Shown here piece after piece: positions 9,292 through 17,707 of a DNA stretch of 64,000 nt. Within the stretch, counting starts at the first letter, position 1. Each line of letters starts with the position of its first letter. Location: the NCBI GenBank assembly GCA_045546775.1, contig JAZQDM010000088.1:1-64000 (forward strand). Direction: 5' to 3'. The stretch comes from RGIG3002 sp045546775 (GTDB lineage: Bacteria; Bacillota; Clostridia; Lachnospirales; Lachnospiraceae). The notes below the pieces were generated by a model. It made no database searches. It worked only from the letters and a program-made list of their open reading frames with translations, and was not told the DNA's origin. Position numbers and translations under genes: made by a program.

Positions 9292-9795
9292 ATGTATCGT
9301 GATAATGCATCGAAAGCGGAGGACAATAAATCATCTGCATTTACGTTACTTTTTGTTGGTGGTGCAGGTATTATTTTTATTATTTTATGTATCATCGGGG
9401 TTATTGATTTGAATTTGCATGAAGTTGCAAAATATATGGCATACGGACTTTTGGGCGGCATGTTTGTGCTTTTCTTTGTTATGGGTATTGTTTCGTTACG
9501 TTCCTTTAAAGATTTTTCTGCAAAAGCAGTTAAAGAAGATACTCTTACAGAAGAAATCAGTAATTGGTGCAAAGCTTCATTAAGTGCGTCACAAATTGAT
9601 TCGCTGATGTCGCAAATGAATAAAAACGACGCAGAAAATACAGAAGAGCCAATAGAGCCGGAAAGCGACGAAGAACTTTATTTTAAACGAACGGAAATTA
9701 TGAAAAAATTAATTTCTGAAAAATTCATGAATTTGGATGAAGCATATTTAGACCATTTTATCGATAAAATGTATTCCGATATTTTTTCAGAATAA
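9292..9795 (+). CDS. Small two-helix membrane protein, unknown function
   Basis: Not recognised beyond its topology. The 167-residue product has a short polar N-terminus, two hydrophobic helices (about 17-38 and 47-70), a cytoplasmic segment with SLRSFKDFSAK, an acidic linker (about 110-128) and a charged amphipathic C-terminal helix region (about 129-167). The ATG follows GGGAGG (9279-9284). It sits directly before rlmH and probably shares its transcript. No catalytic motif is visible. Confidence 0.7.
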   Translation: MYRDNASKAEDNKSSAFTLLFVGGAGIIFIILCIIGVIDLNLHEVAKYMAYGLLGGMFVLFFVMGIVSLRSFKDFSAKAVKEDTLTEEISNWCKASLSASQIDSLMSQMNKNDAENTEEPIEPESDEELYFKRTEIMKKLISEKFMNLDEAYLDHFIDKMYSDIFSE

Positions 9796-9822
9796 TAGTT
9801 TGCATAAAGAAAGGCTTGTTTT

Positions 9823-10302
9823 GTGAAAATAACAATTATAACTGTTGGGAAAATCAAAGAAAAATATTTCCGCGATGCAATTGCAGAATATGAAAAACGA
9901 CTGTCAAAATATTGCAAATTAGAAATCGTGGAAGTTTCCGATGAAAAAACACCGGATAAAGCAAGTGATTTGGAAGAAAATATAATAAAAGAAAAAGAAG
10001 CAGAACGCATCCTAAAACATATAAAAGAGGATGCTTTTGTTTATACATTAGAAATTTTAGGTAAAAAGACCGACTCCGTTGCATTTGCAAAACAAATTGA
10101 AAATATAGGTATTTCGGGAAAGAGTCATATTCAGTTTGTTATCGGAGGTTCGCTTGGTTTGCATGAAAGCATCAGCAGACGTTCCAATTGCAAACTTAGT
10201 TTTTCAGATATGACATTTCCGCACCAGCTTATGCGCGTAATTTTATTGGAACAAATATATCGTTCCTATCGGATTATAAACAACGAACCATATCACAAAT
10301 AA
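9823..10302 (+). CDS. rlmH: 23S rRNA (pseudouridine-1915 N3) methyltransferase RlmH
   Basis: SPOUT-class methyltransferase that modifies the pseudouridine at position 1915 in helix 69 of 23S rRNA on the assembled 70S ribosome, using S-adenosylmethionine. The 159 residues are full length. The N-terminal KITIITVGKIKEKYFRDAI, the SAM-knot loop FVIGGSLGLHESI and the terminal LLEQIYRSYRIINNEPYHK are diagnostic. Translation starts at a GTG. In many Firmicutes rlmH is near the origin; here it has no such neighbours. Confidence 0.96.
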   Translation: MKITIITVGKIKEKYFRDAIAEYEKRLSKYCKLEIVEVSDEKTPDKASDLEENIIKEKEAERILKHIKEDAFVYTLEILGKKTDSVAFAKQIENIGISGKSHIQFVIGGSLGLHESISRRSNCKLSFSDMTFPHQLMRVILLEQIYRSYRIINNEPYHK

Positions 10303-10336
10303 AGACTACATTTGGAGCGTTGAAGAGGAGAAAATT

Positions 10337-11611
10337 ATGAAAATGAAAAAGACAATTGCTGCGACAACCAGCATATTTTTATTTGTTTTCGCTATATTTA
10401 TGTCACAAAACAATGATAACTTAAAAGTTGATACAATAGAAACGGTTACTCAAACATCTGTGTCACTTCCGGTATACCAAAGCGATACGACGCTTTATAC
10501 GACTGCGATAACGGATGAAACATCTTTAACAGATGAATTATTTGAAATGGAAGGTCAAGACCGTTCCGGATTGTATTTGAAGTATTATTATAATATTTCC
10601 TTGGAAAATGACACCTTTTTGGAAGCATTGTATAAAATTTGCAAAATGGCCCCACCTGAAACAGTGCAGGAAGTTTCCTCTTGGGGAGAAATGCTACAGG
10701 AGTCCATTCGTTGTGTAAACAAAGAAAATCTTGTTTCACTATATACTTGTGAAAAAATAAATTCCCGCCTTTTGTTTTATGGTATAACAGAAGTTTCCTT
10801 TGATAATTTGGAAGAAGAGCAGGCTTATTTTTATAGCAACCTTGTATGCGCCCTTGATTTGGGACTTATCGATGTAACAATGGCACAGCATATTTTGGAT
10901 GATAATTTATCGATTCCTGAACAGGAAAAATGGTTGATGGCTGTAGCCGACATGAGCGGAAACGGAAGAAACTATATTGGTTATTCAAACGAATTCCGTA
11001 TTTATACAGATATCGAAAATTTATGCAACTTATATTCTTCGATGGAAGTGACTTTGTTTGAACAATTGGATGAAATACTTGCAACCGAAGAAAATATTTC
11101 ACAAATCACTTTAAAAAACGCAGACTTTGATGCTAATTTTTTGCCTTCGCTAACCATGCTGTTTTCTTGTGAAGATTGTTCACGCATGACACAGATTATC
11201 GGCTTACTAAACAGTGAAGGAATCGTTACCAAAGTACAAGTGGAGCCAAAACTGGTAAAGGAAAACGATAGTTTTCACTATGATCTTGTTTTAGAATTTG
11301 AAACACACAAAGATATGTCTTTGTTTTGCGACGCATTAGAACAAAATGCAATGAATGTAAACTATTTTACAAAAGAAACTTCGCTTTTGACAAAAACGCC
11401 GCAGTGCCGTGAAATTTATAAAATCACGATTGCAGCAAACGAAGAGACGGTTTCCTTTTATTGTCTCCCGAAATATGTAGATGAAATAGAAGAATCGCTT
11501 ACGGTAAAACTAGCAGAATCCGGTGTAGATGTATCCATTGTTTCACAAAAATACTTATGTAACAAAGGATTATATTTTTCGCTTGGCGGAACGGACCGCA
11601 TGGGAGAATAA
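10337..11611 (+). CDS. Membrane-anchored extracytoplasmic protein, unknown function
   Basis: Not recognised. The 424-residue product has a Lys-rich start and one hydrophobic segment (about 6-22) that reads as a signal peptide or membrane anchor. The rest is soluble and acidic, with a helical middle (about 70-250) and a more alpha/beta C-terminal third (about 255-424). A few scattered Cys residues are present but no clear motif. GAGGAG precedes the ATG. The PAP2 phosphatase gene starts 6 bp after its stop, so the two are probably co-translated. An envelope or sporulation role is guesswork from the signal sequence alone. Confidence 0.6.
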   Translation: MKMKKTIAATTSIFLFVFAIFMSQNNDNLKVDTIETVTQTSVSLPVYQSDTTLYTTAITDETSLTDELFEMEGQDRSGLYLKYYYNISLENDTFLEALYKICKMAPPETVQEVSSWGEMLQESIRCVNKENLVSLYTCEKINSRLLFYGITEVSFDNLEEEQAYFYSNLVCALDLGLIDVTMAQHILDDNLSIPEQEKWLMAVADMSGNGRNYIGYSNEFRIYTDIENLCNLYSSMEVTLFEQLDEILATEENISQITLKNADFDANFLPSLTMLFSCEDCSRMTQIIGLLNSEGIVTKVQVEPKLVKENDSFHYDLVLEFETHKDMSLFCDALEQNAMNVNYFTKETSLLTKTPQCREIYKITIAANEETVSFYCLPKYVDEIEESLTVKLAESGVDVSIVSQKYLCNKGLYFSLGGTDRMGE

Positions 11612-11617
11612 CGCGCA

Positions 11618-12163
11618 ATGGAATTGAATTTTTTACTTGCAATACAAGAACTTCGACAACCATTTTTTGACCTTTTCTTTTCAAATATTACTGTTTTAGG
11701 AAATGCAGGTATTTTTTGGCTTGGTTGCGGTTGTTTTATGCTTTGTTCAAAAAAATATCGCAGACATGGTATTTTATTGCTGCTTTCTATGTTGATTTGT
11801 CTTGTTGTTGGAAATCTATTTTTAAAAAACATGGTACAAAGACCACGACCTTGCTGGGTTATGCCGGAGGTTTTGTTACTGATTACGTCCCCTGCGGATT
11901 ATTCTTTTCCGTCCGGACATACGATGCATAGTTTTGCAGCTGCAACAGCCATTTATTTTGCCAACAGAAAATGGGGGATTATCGCCTTATTCTTAGCAAG
12001 TCTTATTGCTTTTTCCAGGATGTATTTGTTTGTGCATTATCCTACCGACGTATTGGCCGGCTTGCTGATTGGTGTTATTTCTACTTTGGTACTGAATCGC
12101 ATCATAAATAATCGTCTGCAAAAAATCTCTTTGAAAGGAGTAAACCAATATGAGAATGTATGA
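11618..12163 (+). CDS. PAP2-family membrane phosphatase
   Basis: Integral membrane phosphatase of the PAP2 superfamily, acting on lipid phosphates or undecaprenyl pyrophosphate on the outer membrane face. The 181 residues have several transmembrane helices and all three active-site motifs: KNMVQRPRP (K-x6-RP), FPSGHTM (PSGH) and SRMYLFVHYPTDVLAG (SR-x5-H-x3-D). GGGAG at the end of the upstream gene serves as ribosome site. The C-terminus overlaps the pdp start by 14 bp. The substrate (phosphatidic acid, PGP or UPP) cannot be told from sequence. Confidence 0.88.
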   Translation: MELNFLLAIQELRQPFFDLFFSNITVLGNAGIFWLGCGCFMLCSKKYRRHGILLLLSMLICLVVGNLFLKNMVQRPRPCWVMPEVLLLITSPADYSFPSGHTMHSFAAATAIYFANRKWGIIALFLASLIAFSRMYLFVHYPTDVLAGLLIGVISTLVLNRIINNRLQKISLKGVNQYENV

Positions 12164-13457
12164 TTTAATTATGAAAAAACGTAATAATTTCGAACTCACC
12201 ACGGAAGAAATCACGTTTATGATTGAAGGTTATACACACGGTGAAATTCCGGATTATCAAATGTCCGCCATGATGATGGCAATTTATTTTAACGGTATGA
12301 CAAAGGAAGAAACCTTAGCATTGACTCTTGCCATGGAAAACAGTGGCGAAGTGCTTGATTTGTCTGCTATCGAAGGCGTGAAAGTAGATAAGCATTCTAC
12401 CGGTGGGGTTGGGGACAAAACTTCTCTTGCCTTGATTCCTATGGTTGCTGCTTGTGGTATCAAAGTGGCGAAAATGAGTGGAAGAGGACTTGGACATACC
12501 GGCGGTACTATTGATAAATTGGAAAGCTTTCCGGGATTTTCTACAGAAATAACATTGGAGCATTTTTTTAAAAATGTAAAAGAAAACGGCATTTCCATTA
12601 TGGGACAGACGAAAGACCTTGCGCCCGCCGATAAAATGTTATATGCACTCCGGGATGTAACAGCAACCGTCGATAATATGTCACTCATTGCAAGTTCCAT
12701 CATGAGTAAAAAACTGGCAGCCGGTGCAGATGCCATTGTTTTGGATGTAAAAACAGGAAGCGGCGCCTTCATGCAAAAGGAAGATGATGCCTTTGCTTTA
12801 GCAAAAGAAATGGTAGACATCGGAAATAATGCCGGCAAACATACCATTGCCATTGTTTCTGATATGGACCAGCCACTTGGATGTGCGGTAGGAAATATTT
12901 TGGAAGTTAAAGAGGCCATTGAAACATTAAACGGAAATGGACCAAAAGATTTTGAAACATTATGTCTTACGCTAGGTAGTTATATGCTCATTGCCGGCGG
13001 TATTGCAACCGATGTGAAAACAGCTGAGAGTATGTTAAAAGAAGCGATTACAAGCAAAAAAGCACTGGATGTATTGGCAACCTTTATCGCTTCCCAGGGC
13101 GGAGATGCCTCTTATGTTTACAATCCGGACAAATTTGAATCTGCAGCAATTATCGAACCGGTATGTGCACCGGTAAGCGGTTATATCGAGCAGATCAATT
13201 GTGCGGAAATCGGTACCTGCTCTTTGATTCTTGGTGGTGGCAGAGAAACAAAGGAAAGTGAAATTGACTTACAGGTCGGACTTGTCCTTTCCAAGAAAAA
13301 AGGTGATTATGTTTCTGCCGGAGAAGCGCTTGCCATAATCCATGGAAATGACGAAAAAAAAGTTGCCATTGCGAAAGAACGTTTTTTAAATGCGTATACG
13401 TTTTCCCAAACTCCGCAGTCAAAACAAAAACTTATAAAAGGAATTGTGAAAGCATAA
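12150..13457 (+). CDS. pdp: Pyrimidine-nucleoside phosphorylase
   Basis: Cytoplasmic enzyme that splits uridine, deoxyuridine and thymidine with phosphate in nucleoside salvage. The 435 residues match the Firmicute Pdp family: MRMYDLIMKKRN at the start, the thymidine/pyrimidine phosphorylase signature near KMSGRGLGHTGGTIDKLES, and phosphate-loop residues in DKHSTGGVGDKTSL. The ATG is preceded by GAAAGGAG. It overlaps the PAP2 gene by 14 bp, so translation is likely coupled. DeoA-type thymidine phosphorylase is less likely given the Pdp-like N-terminus. Confidence 0.93.
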   Translation: MRMYDLIMKKRNNFELTTEEITFMIEGYTHGEIPDYQMSAMMMAIYFNGMTKEETLALTLAMENSGEVLDLSAIEGVKVDKHSTGGVGDKTSLALIPMVAACGIKVAKMSGRGLGHTGGTIDKLESFPGFSTEITLEHFFKNVKENGISIMGQTKDLAPADKMLYALRDVTATVDNMSLIASSIMSKKLAAGADAIVLDVKTGSGAFMQKEDDAFALAKEMVDIGNNAGKHTIAIVSDMDQPLGCAVGNILEVKEAIETLNGNGPKDFETLCLTLGSYMLIAGGIATDVKTAESMLKEAITSKKALDVLATFIASQGGDASYVYNPDKFESAAIIEPVCAPVSGYIEQINCAEIGTCSLILGGGRETKESEIDLQVGLVLSKKKGDYVSAGEALAIIHGNDEKKVAIAKERFLNAYTFSQTPQSKQKLIKGIVKA

Positions 13458-13490
13458 CATTTTTTTTCATGATTTGTCATATGGTATATC

Positions 13491-13778
13491 ATGAGAGAAA
13501 AAAAGAAAACCCAATCAAATAGAACGAAAGAATTTATTGTGGAATCCTTAAAAATCCCCAGAGATATTGTTATGGGAGATTCTATTTTAACGGTGACAGG
13601 AAATCATTGTGCCCATATCGAAAATTACAGAGGTATTTTGGAATACAATACATGTCACATTTTAATTCAGGCAAAGCACTGTCAAATATGTTTTGAAGGA
13701 AACGGACTACATATTGATTATTATACAAATGAAGATATGAAAATAAGCGGATGTATTTCGAATATTCAATATATTTGA
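13491..13778 (+). CDS. yqfC: Sporulation protein YqfC
   Basis: Small YabP/YqfC-family protein. Its B. subtilis homologue is made in the mother cell under sigma-E. The 95 residues are the normal length, with the conserved VVTGN-like core (ILTVTGNHCAHIENYRGI) and a beta-rich remainder. It is followed 12 bp later by yqfD, the pairing seen across spore-forming Firmicutes. Together they indicate descent from a sporulating lineage. I see a possible but unconvincing sigma-E-like match upstream (CATATGGT near 13476). Confidence 0.88.
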   Translation: MREKKKTQSNRTKEFIVESLKIPRDIVMGDSILTVTGNHCAHIENYRGILEYNTCHILIQAKHCQICFEGNGLHIDYYTNEDMKISGCISNIQYI

Positions 13779-13790
13779 CGGAGGCATTGT

Positions 13791-15038
13791 ATGATTGCAT
13801 TTTTTCGTTTTTTACAAGGATATCTCCGAATTAAAGTATGCGGTTTTTCACCGGAACGCTTTATGAATTTGTGTTGCAACCACAGCATATTACTATGGAA
13901 TATCGAAAAGTGTAACGAGGATGACTACAATATGAATATCAGTCTGCGCGGCTATTTTCAAATAAGGCCGTTTGTCAGAAAAACCGGAACAAAAGTGGCA
14001 GTACTTGAAAAATATGGACTGCCCTTTTTTATTCCCCGTTTGAAAGTACATATGTTTTTTTTGTTTGGAATTGTTGCTACATTACTTTTCCTTTTTTGGA
14101 CGACCGGATATATATGGAAAATAGATTTAGAAGGCAATGTCACGATTTCGGATAAGGAAATCTATGCGCTATTACAAGAAATGAATGTGGATATCGGTTG
14201 TTCCAAGCGCAATATATCCGTTGAAGAATTGGAAAAAGCACTTCGCAATGAATTCACAAATATTACATGGACATCACCCCAAATAGAAGGCACCTGCTTG
14301 CGCATACAAATCAAAGAAAATGACAAACTACTTATTGTGGAAGAAAATACGGATACACCAACGCATCTCATTGCGTCCAAAGACGGGAAAGTTGTATCCA
14401 TTATAACACGTAACGGTATTCCCCATGTAAAAGCCGGAATGGATGTAAAAAAGGGAGATTTGCTTGTCTCCGGTCAAGTTCCGATTGTGAACGATAACGG
14501 TGAAACGACAAATTACCATTGTTATCCGGCAGACGCCGATGTATATTTGCAATGTGAATATACGTTTCAGGCAACTTTACCGATTTCTTATGTAAAACAT
14601 CAGTACAACGGGAAACAATACAAAAGCCTTTATCTAAACTTATTTGGAAAAGAATTATCTTTTCCGAATTACACTGCAAAACAAAACTGCGATGTGCATT
14701 CAGACAGAAAGCAGGCAAAGGCTTTCGGACAATGGTATTTACCGTTATTTTATGGTTCAGATTTATACCAGGAATACCGTCCTGTCACAACAAAATATAC
14801 CGAAACAGAAGTAAAAGACTATTTTAACAAAGAAATTCATACATTTGTGTCAAGTTTAGAGGAAAAAGGGGTACAATTTATTGAAAAAAATGTTAAAATA
14901 GATAAAGATGGGTCTAAATGGATTGCCGAAGCTGTTTTTACGGTCGTAGAAAAAACAGGAGAGTCCGTGCCTATCGACCGTCTGGATTTGGAACCAATCC
15001 GCACAAATACCTCTGAAACGAGTACAAACAATGAATAG
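13791..15038 (+). CDS. yqfD: Sporulation protein YqfD
   Basis: Membrane protein of the YqfD/spore IV-type family, with a mother-cell role in sporulation. The 415 residues comprise an N-terminal cytoplasmic domain (about 1-83), one transmembrane helix (about 84-105) and a large extracytoplasmic part with a POTRA/FtsQ-like segment beginning DLEGNVTISDKEIYALL. GACGGAGG precedes the ATG. Its end overlaps the phoH start by 8 bp, giving the usual yqfC-yqfD-phoH order. Confidence 0.92.
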   Translation: MIAFFRFLQGYLRIKVCGFSPERFMNLCCNHSILLWNIEKCNEDDYNMNISLRGYFQIRPFVRKTGTKVAVLEKYGLPFFIPRLKVHMFFLFGIVATLLFLFWTTGYIWKIDLEGNVTISDKEIYALLQEMNVDIGCSKRNISVEELEKALRNEFTNITWTSPQIEGTCLRIQIKENDKLLIVEENTDTPTHLIASKDGKVVSIITRNGIPHVKAGMDVKKGDLLVSGQVPIVNDNGETTNYHCYPADADVYLQCEYTFQATLPISYVKHQYNGKQYKSLYLNLFGKELSFPNYTAKQNCDVHSDRKQAKAFGQWYLPLFYGSDLYQEYRPVTTKYTETEVKDYFNKEIHTFVSSLEEKGVQFIEKNVKIDKDGSKWIAEAVFTVVEKTGESVPIDRLDLEPIRTNTSETSTNNE

Positions 15039-16035
15039 ATTTGAAATAAATGTTGAAGTTTCCGCTGAAGATATGCGGAATATATTTGGTTTATATGACA
15101 ACCACATAAAAAAAATCGAAAATGATTTTCGCGTTTCCATTATTGACCGGGACGGTGCATTAAAAATCATTGGAGAAAACGAAGAATATGTAAATAAGGC
15201 ATGTGTCGTAACGAAACAGCTTGCCGAATTATCAAGAAGGGGCAACATAATTCAAGAACAAAATGTGGATTATGCGATTACACTAGGTATGGAAAACAAA
15301 GCAGAAGAATTGATTGAAATAGATAGCGACTGTATTTGTCACACCGTAAACGGAAAGCCGGTCAAACCAAAAACGGTTGGGCAAAAACAATATGTAGATG
15401 CCATTCGCGACAATATGATTGTTTTCGGACTCGGTCCTGCCGGAACCGGCAAAACATTTCTTGCAATGGCTATGGCAATTACCGCTTTCAAAAACGAAGA
15501 AGTAGGACGCATTATTTTAACACGACCTGCCATTGAGGCGGGTGAAAAACTCGGATTTTTGCCGGGGGACTTACAAAGTAAAGTAGATCCTTATTTAAGA
15601 CCTTTATACGATGCCTTGTATCAGATAATGGGTGCGGAAAGTTTTACTAAAAACATGGAAAAAGGGTTGATTGAAGTAGCACCGTTAGCTTATATGCGTG
15701 GCCGTACACTGGACAATGCTTATATTATTTTGGATGAAGCACAAAATACAACACCGGCACAAATGAAAATGTTTTTGACAAGAATTGGTTTTGGCTCAAA
15801 AGTAGTTATAACCGGTGATGCATCCCAAAAAGATCTTGCGCCGGGAACAAAATCCGGGCTTGATGTTGCATTAAAAGTATTAAATAAAATTGATAATATC
15901 GCTTTTTGTCATTTGACAAGCAAAGATGTAGTCAGACATCCGCTTGTTCAAAAAATAGTAAAAGCATACGAAGATTATGAGGCAAAATCAGCCAAACGAA
16001 AGAGTAGGGATACGAAAGTTGAAAAAAATAAATAA
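15031..16035 (+). CDS. phoH: PhoH-like ATPase
   Basis: Cytoplasmic P-loop NTPase of the PhoH family, linked to RNA metabolism and usually encoded beside ybeY. The 334 residues have an N-terminal KH-like region (about 1-75), Walker A GPAGTGKTFLAMA near residue 137 and Walker B AYIILDEAQNTTPAQ, with the conserved ITGDASQKDL motif after it. The start overlaps yqfD by 8 bp and the end overlaps the next gene by 17 bp, so the block is translationally coupled. The exact biochemical role is unsettled in the family. Confidence 0.93.
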   Translation: MNRFEINVEVSAEDMRNIFGLYDNHIKKIENDFRVSIIDRDGALKIIGENEEYVNKACVVTKQLAELSRRGNIIQEQNVDYAITLGMENKAEELIEIDSDCICHTVNGKPVKPKTVGQKQYVDAIRDNMIVFGLGPAGTGKTFLAMAMAITAFKNEEVGRIILTRPAIEAGEKLGFLPGDLQSKVDPYLRPLYDALYQIMGAESFTKNMEKGLIEVAPLAYMRGRTLDNAYIILDEAQNTTPAQMKMFLTRIGFGSKVVITGDASQKDLAPGTKSGLDVALKVLNKIDNIAFCHLTSKDVVRHPLVQKIVKAYEDYEAKSAKRKSRDTKVEKNK

Positions 16036-17221
16036 AAAGATACTTGTAACAATACTTTTAGCATTCTTTATTGTATTGTTGACCGGAAGTCTTGTATACA
16101 TTTGCAGCTATTTTTATATGGAAAACGAGTTTCAAATTACCCGTAATGTAGTAATGGCCGTTATGGGAAGTTTACTTGTTTTGGAAGTTTTTTGGATTCA
16201 ATATCAAAAAGAAAAATTAGACTATCAAAATGCATATGGCGGAAAGTTTGTCCGTTTTGCTATCCTTTATATGTTTGGTATTGTTTTTGCGGTTTTAATA
16301 CCAATTTTACCATCCGGCGGCTGGCCATATATGGTCATCTTTACAGCGCTTGCCTGCTTTAGTAATATGGCATGCGGCATTGTGTCCGGCAGTGTTTTAC
16401 TCACTATCACATTTTTATTAACACCGGATGCCGGAACTGAAATTTTTGTGTTGTACTTTATGAGTGGTATTGTTGCCATTTCTCTGTTTCAAAATATCGA
16501 TGAATCTTTTCATGTTGGTATACCGATTGTTTTGTCGTTATTGTTCTTTCTTGTATGTGAGACTGCAAATGTTATTCTTTTTGTCAACCAGGAATTATCC
16601 GGGAATTTGTTTGTCATACCGTTTGTCAATGTAGTAATCAGTGCAATTATGCTCGTAACATTATTAAAACTTTACAATTATTTAGTTGTAAACAAATATC
16701 GAGACAAATATCAGGTTATCAACGACCAGGAATATCCCGTTATGGCAAAATTAAAAGAAGAACACAAAGAAGAATATTATACCGCCATACATACCGCTTA
16801 TTTGTGTGATTGCATTGCAAAGCGTTTGCATCTGGACGAAAATCTCATTAAATCCGGCGCTTACTATTCGAAATGTGGTATTTTACACGGGGAAAGCAAT
16901 GCAGAAAATGCTTTGAAAATTTGTAAAGAAAATAATTTTCCACCGAAGGTAAGGGAAATAATAAAAGAATCTTTTGAACGCTCACCGATTATGAAAGAAT
17001 CAGCAGTTGTTATTTTGGCATATTCGATTGTTTCTTCCATACAGGAAATCTTCAAAAAAGATAACTCCGCCACTGTGAATTACGCAGAAGTCGTAGAGAA
17101 GCAAATGGAGAAAAAAATTGGTGATCAGCTTTTTAAAGATAACCTTTTAACTTATTCGGACGTACAAAAAATACGAAAAATTTTTGTGGAGGAAAAATTG
17201 TATTATGACTTTTTACGTTGA
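16019..17221 (+). CDS. PgpH-type membrane HD protein with degenerate active site
   Basis: Occupies the yqfF/pgpH position between phoH and ybeY and aligns by eye with the membrane and HD part of 7TM-HD c-di-AMP phosphodiesterases. The 400 residues have about seven hydrophobic helices (1-225) followed by an HD-like domain (about 240-400). It lacks the large extracellular domain normally inserted after the first helix; PgpH proteins are about 700 residues. The metal ligands look lost: the first His remains (H258 in AIHTAYLCD), but the HD pair reads YYSKCG (S284, K285), no HHG motif follows, and the later Asp of LADS is Y335 (LAYS). A TTG at 16019 with AGTAGGGA upstream is the likely start; an ATG at 15977 is the alternative. 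Confidence 0.8.
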   Translation: MKKINKKILVTILLAFFIVLLTGSLVYICSYFYMENEFQITRNVVMAVMGSLLVLEVFWIQYQKEKLDYQNAYGGKFVRFAILYMFGIVFAVLIPILPSGGWPYMVIFTALACFSNMACGIVSGSVLLTITFLLTPDAGTEIFVLYFMSGIVAISLFQNIDESFHVGIPIVLSLLFFLVCETANVILFVNQELSGNLFVIPFVNVVISAIMLVTLLKLYNYLVVNKYRDKYQVINDQEYPVMAKLKEEHKEEYYTAIHTAYLCDCIAKRLHLDENLIKSGAYYSKCGILHGESNAENALKICKENNFPPKVREIIKESFERSPIMKESAVVILAYSIVSSIQEIFKKDNSATVNYAEVVEKQMEKKIGDQLFKDNLLTYSDVQKIRKIFVEEKLYYDFLR

Positions 17222-17705
17222 GAATGAAACGGATACCACTTTCGATTTTTCGCCGGAAGAGATTGTAAAAAAAGTAGCGGAAGCGGTTTTGGACGAAGAA
17301 AAATGTCCTTATGAAACGGAAATTAGTGTACTTCTGACAGACAATGAAGGAATTTGGCAATACAACAAACAATATCGGGAAATTGACAGACCTACGGACG
17401 TATTATCCTTTCCAAATTTATCATTTGAAACCATTTCTGACTTTGATACAGCCTGCAGTGAGGAAGCGGATTGTTTTCATCCGGACACCGGCGAACTAAT
17501 CCTTGGCGATATTATCATTTCTGTTGACAAAGTACAAGAACAGGCCGCAACTTATGGCCATAGCATGCTTCGTGAATTTTCATTTTTGGTCGCGCATAGT
17601 ATGTTACATTTGTGCGGATATGACCACATGGAACCGGAAGATGCAAAACTTATGGAACAAAAACAGGATAAAATTTTAAATACATTGGGGATTACAAGAG
17701 ATTAA
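17205..17705 (+). CDS. ybeY: rRNA maturation endoribonuclease YbeY
   Basis: Zinc-dependent RNase required for 16S rRNA 3'-end maturation and ribosome quality control. The 166 residues carry the metal-binding signature HSMLHLCGYDHME (H-x3-H-x5-H) near the C-terminus and the conserved NKQYREIDRPTDVLSFP segment. ATG 17205 follows GGAGG (17188-17192); a TTG at 17184 is in frame but would overlap that site. It overlaps the upstream HD-like gene by 17 bp. The phoH neighbourhood is the classic one, although era is not here. Confidence 0.95.
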   Translation: MTFYVENETDTTFDFSPEEIVKKVAEAVLDEEKCPYETEISVLLTDNEGIWQYNKQYREIDRPTDVLSFPNLSFETISDFDTACSEEADCFHPDTGELILGDIIISVDKVQEQAATYGHSMLREFSFLVAHSMLHLCGYDHMEPEDAKLMEQKQDKILNTLGITRD

Positions 17706-17707
17706 CT

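Noticed and set aside
13458..13490. Sigma-E-like promoter upstream of yqfC (CATATGGT as -10).
   Set aside because: The -35 match is poor and spacing ambiguous; a sporulation promoter is expected from homology but not convincing in sequence.
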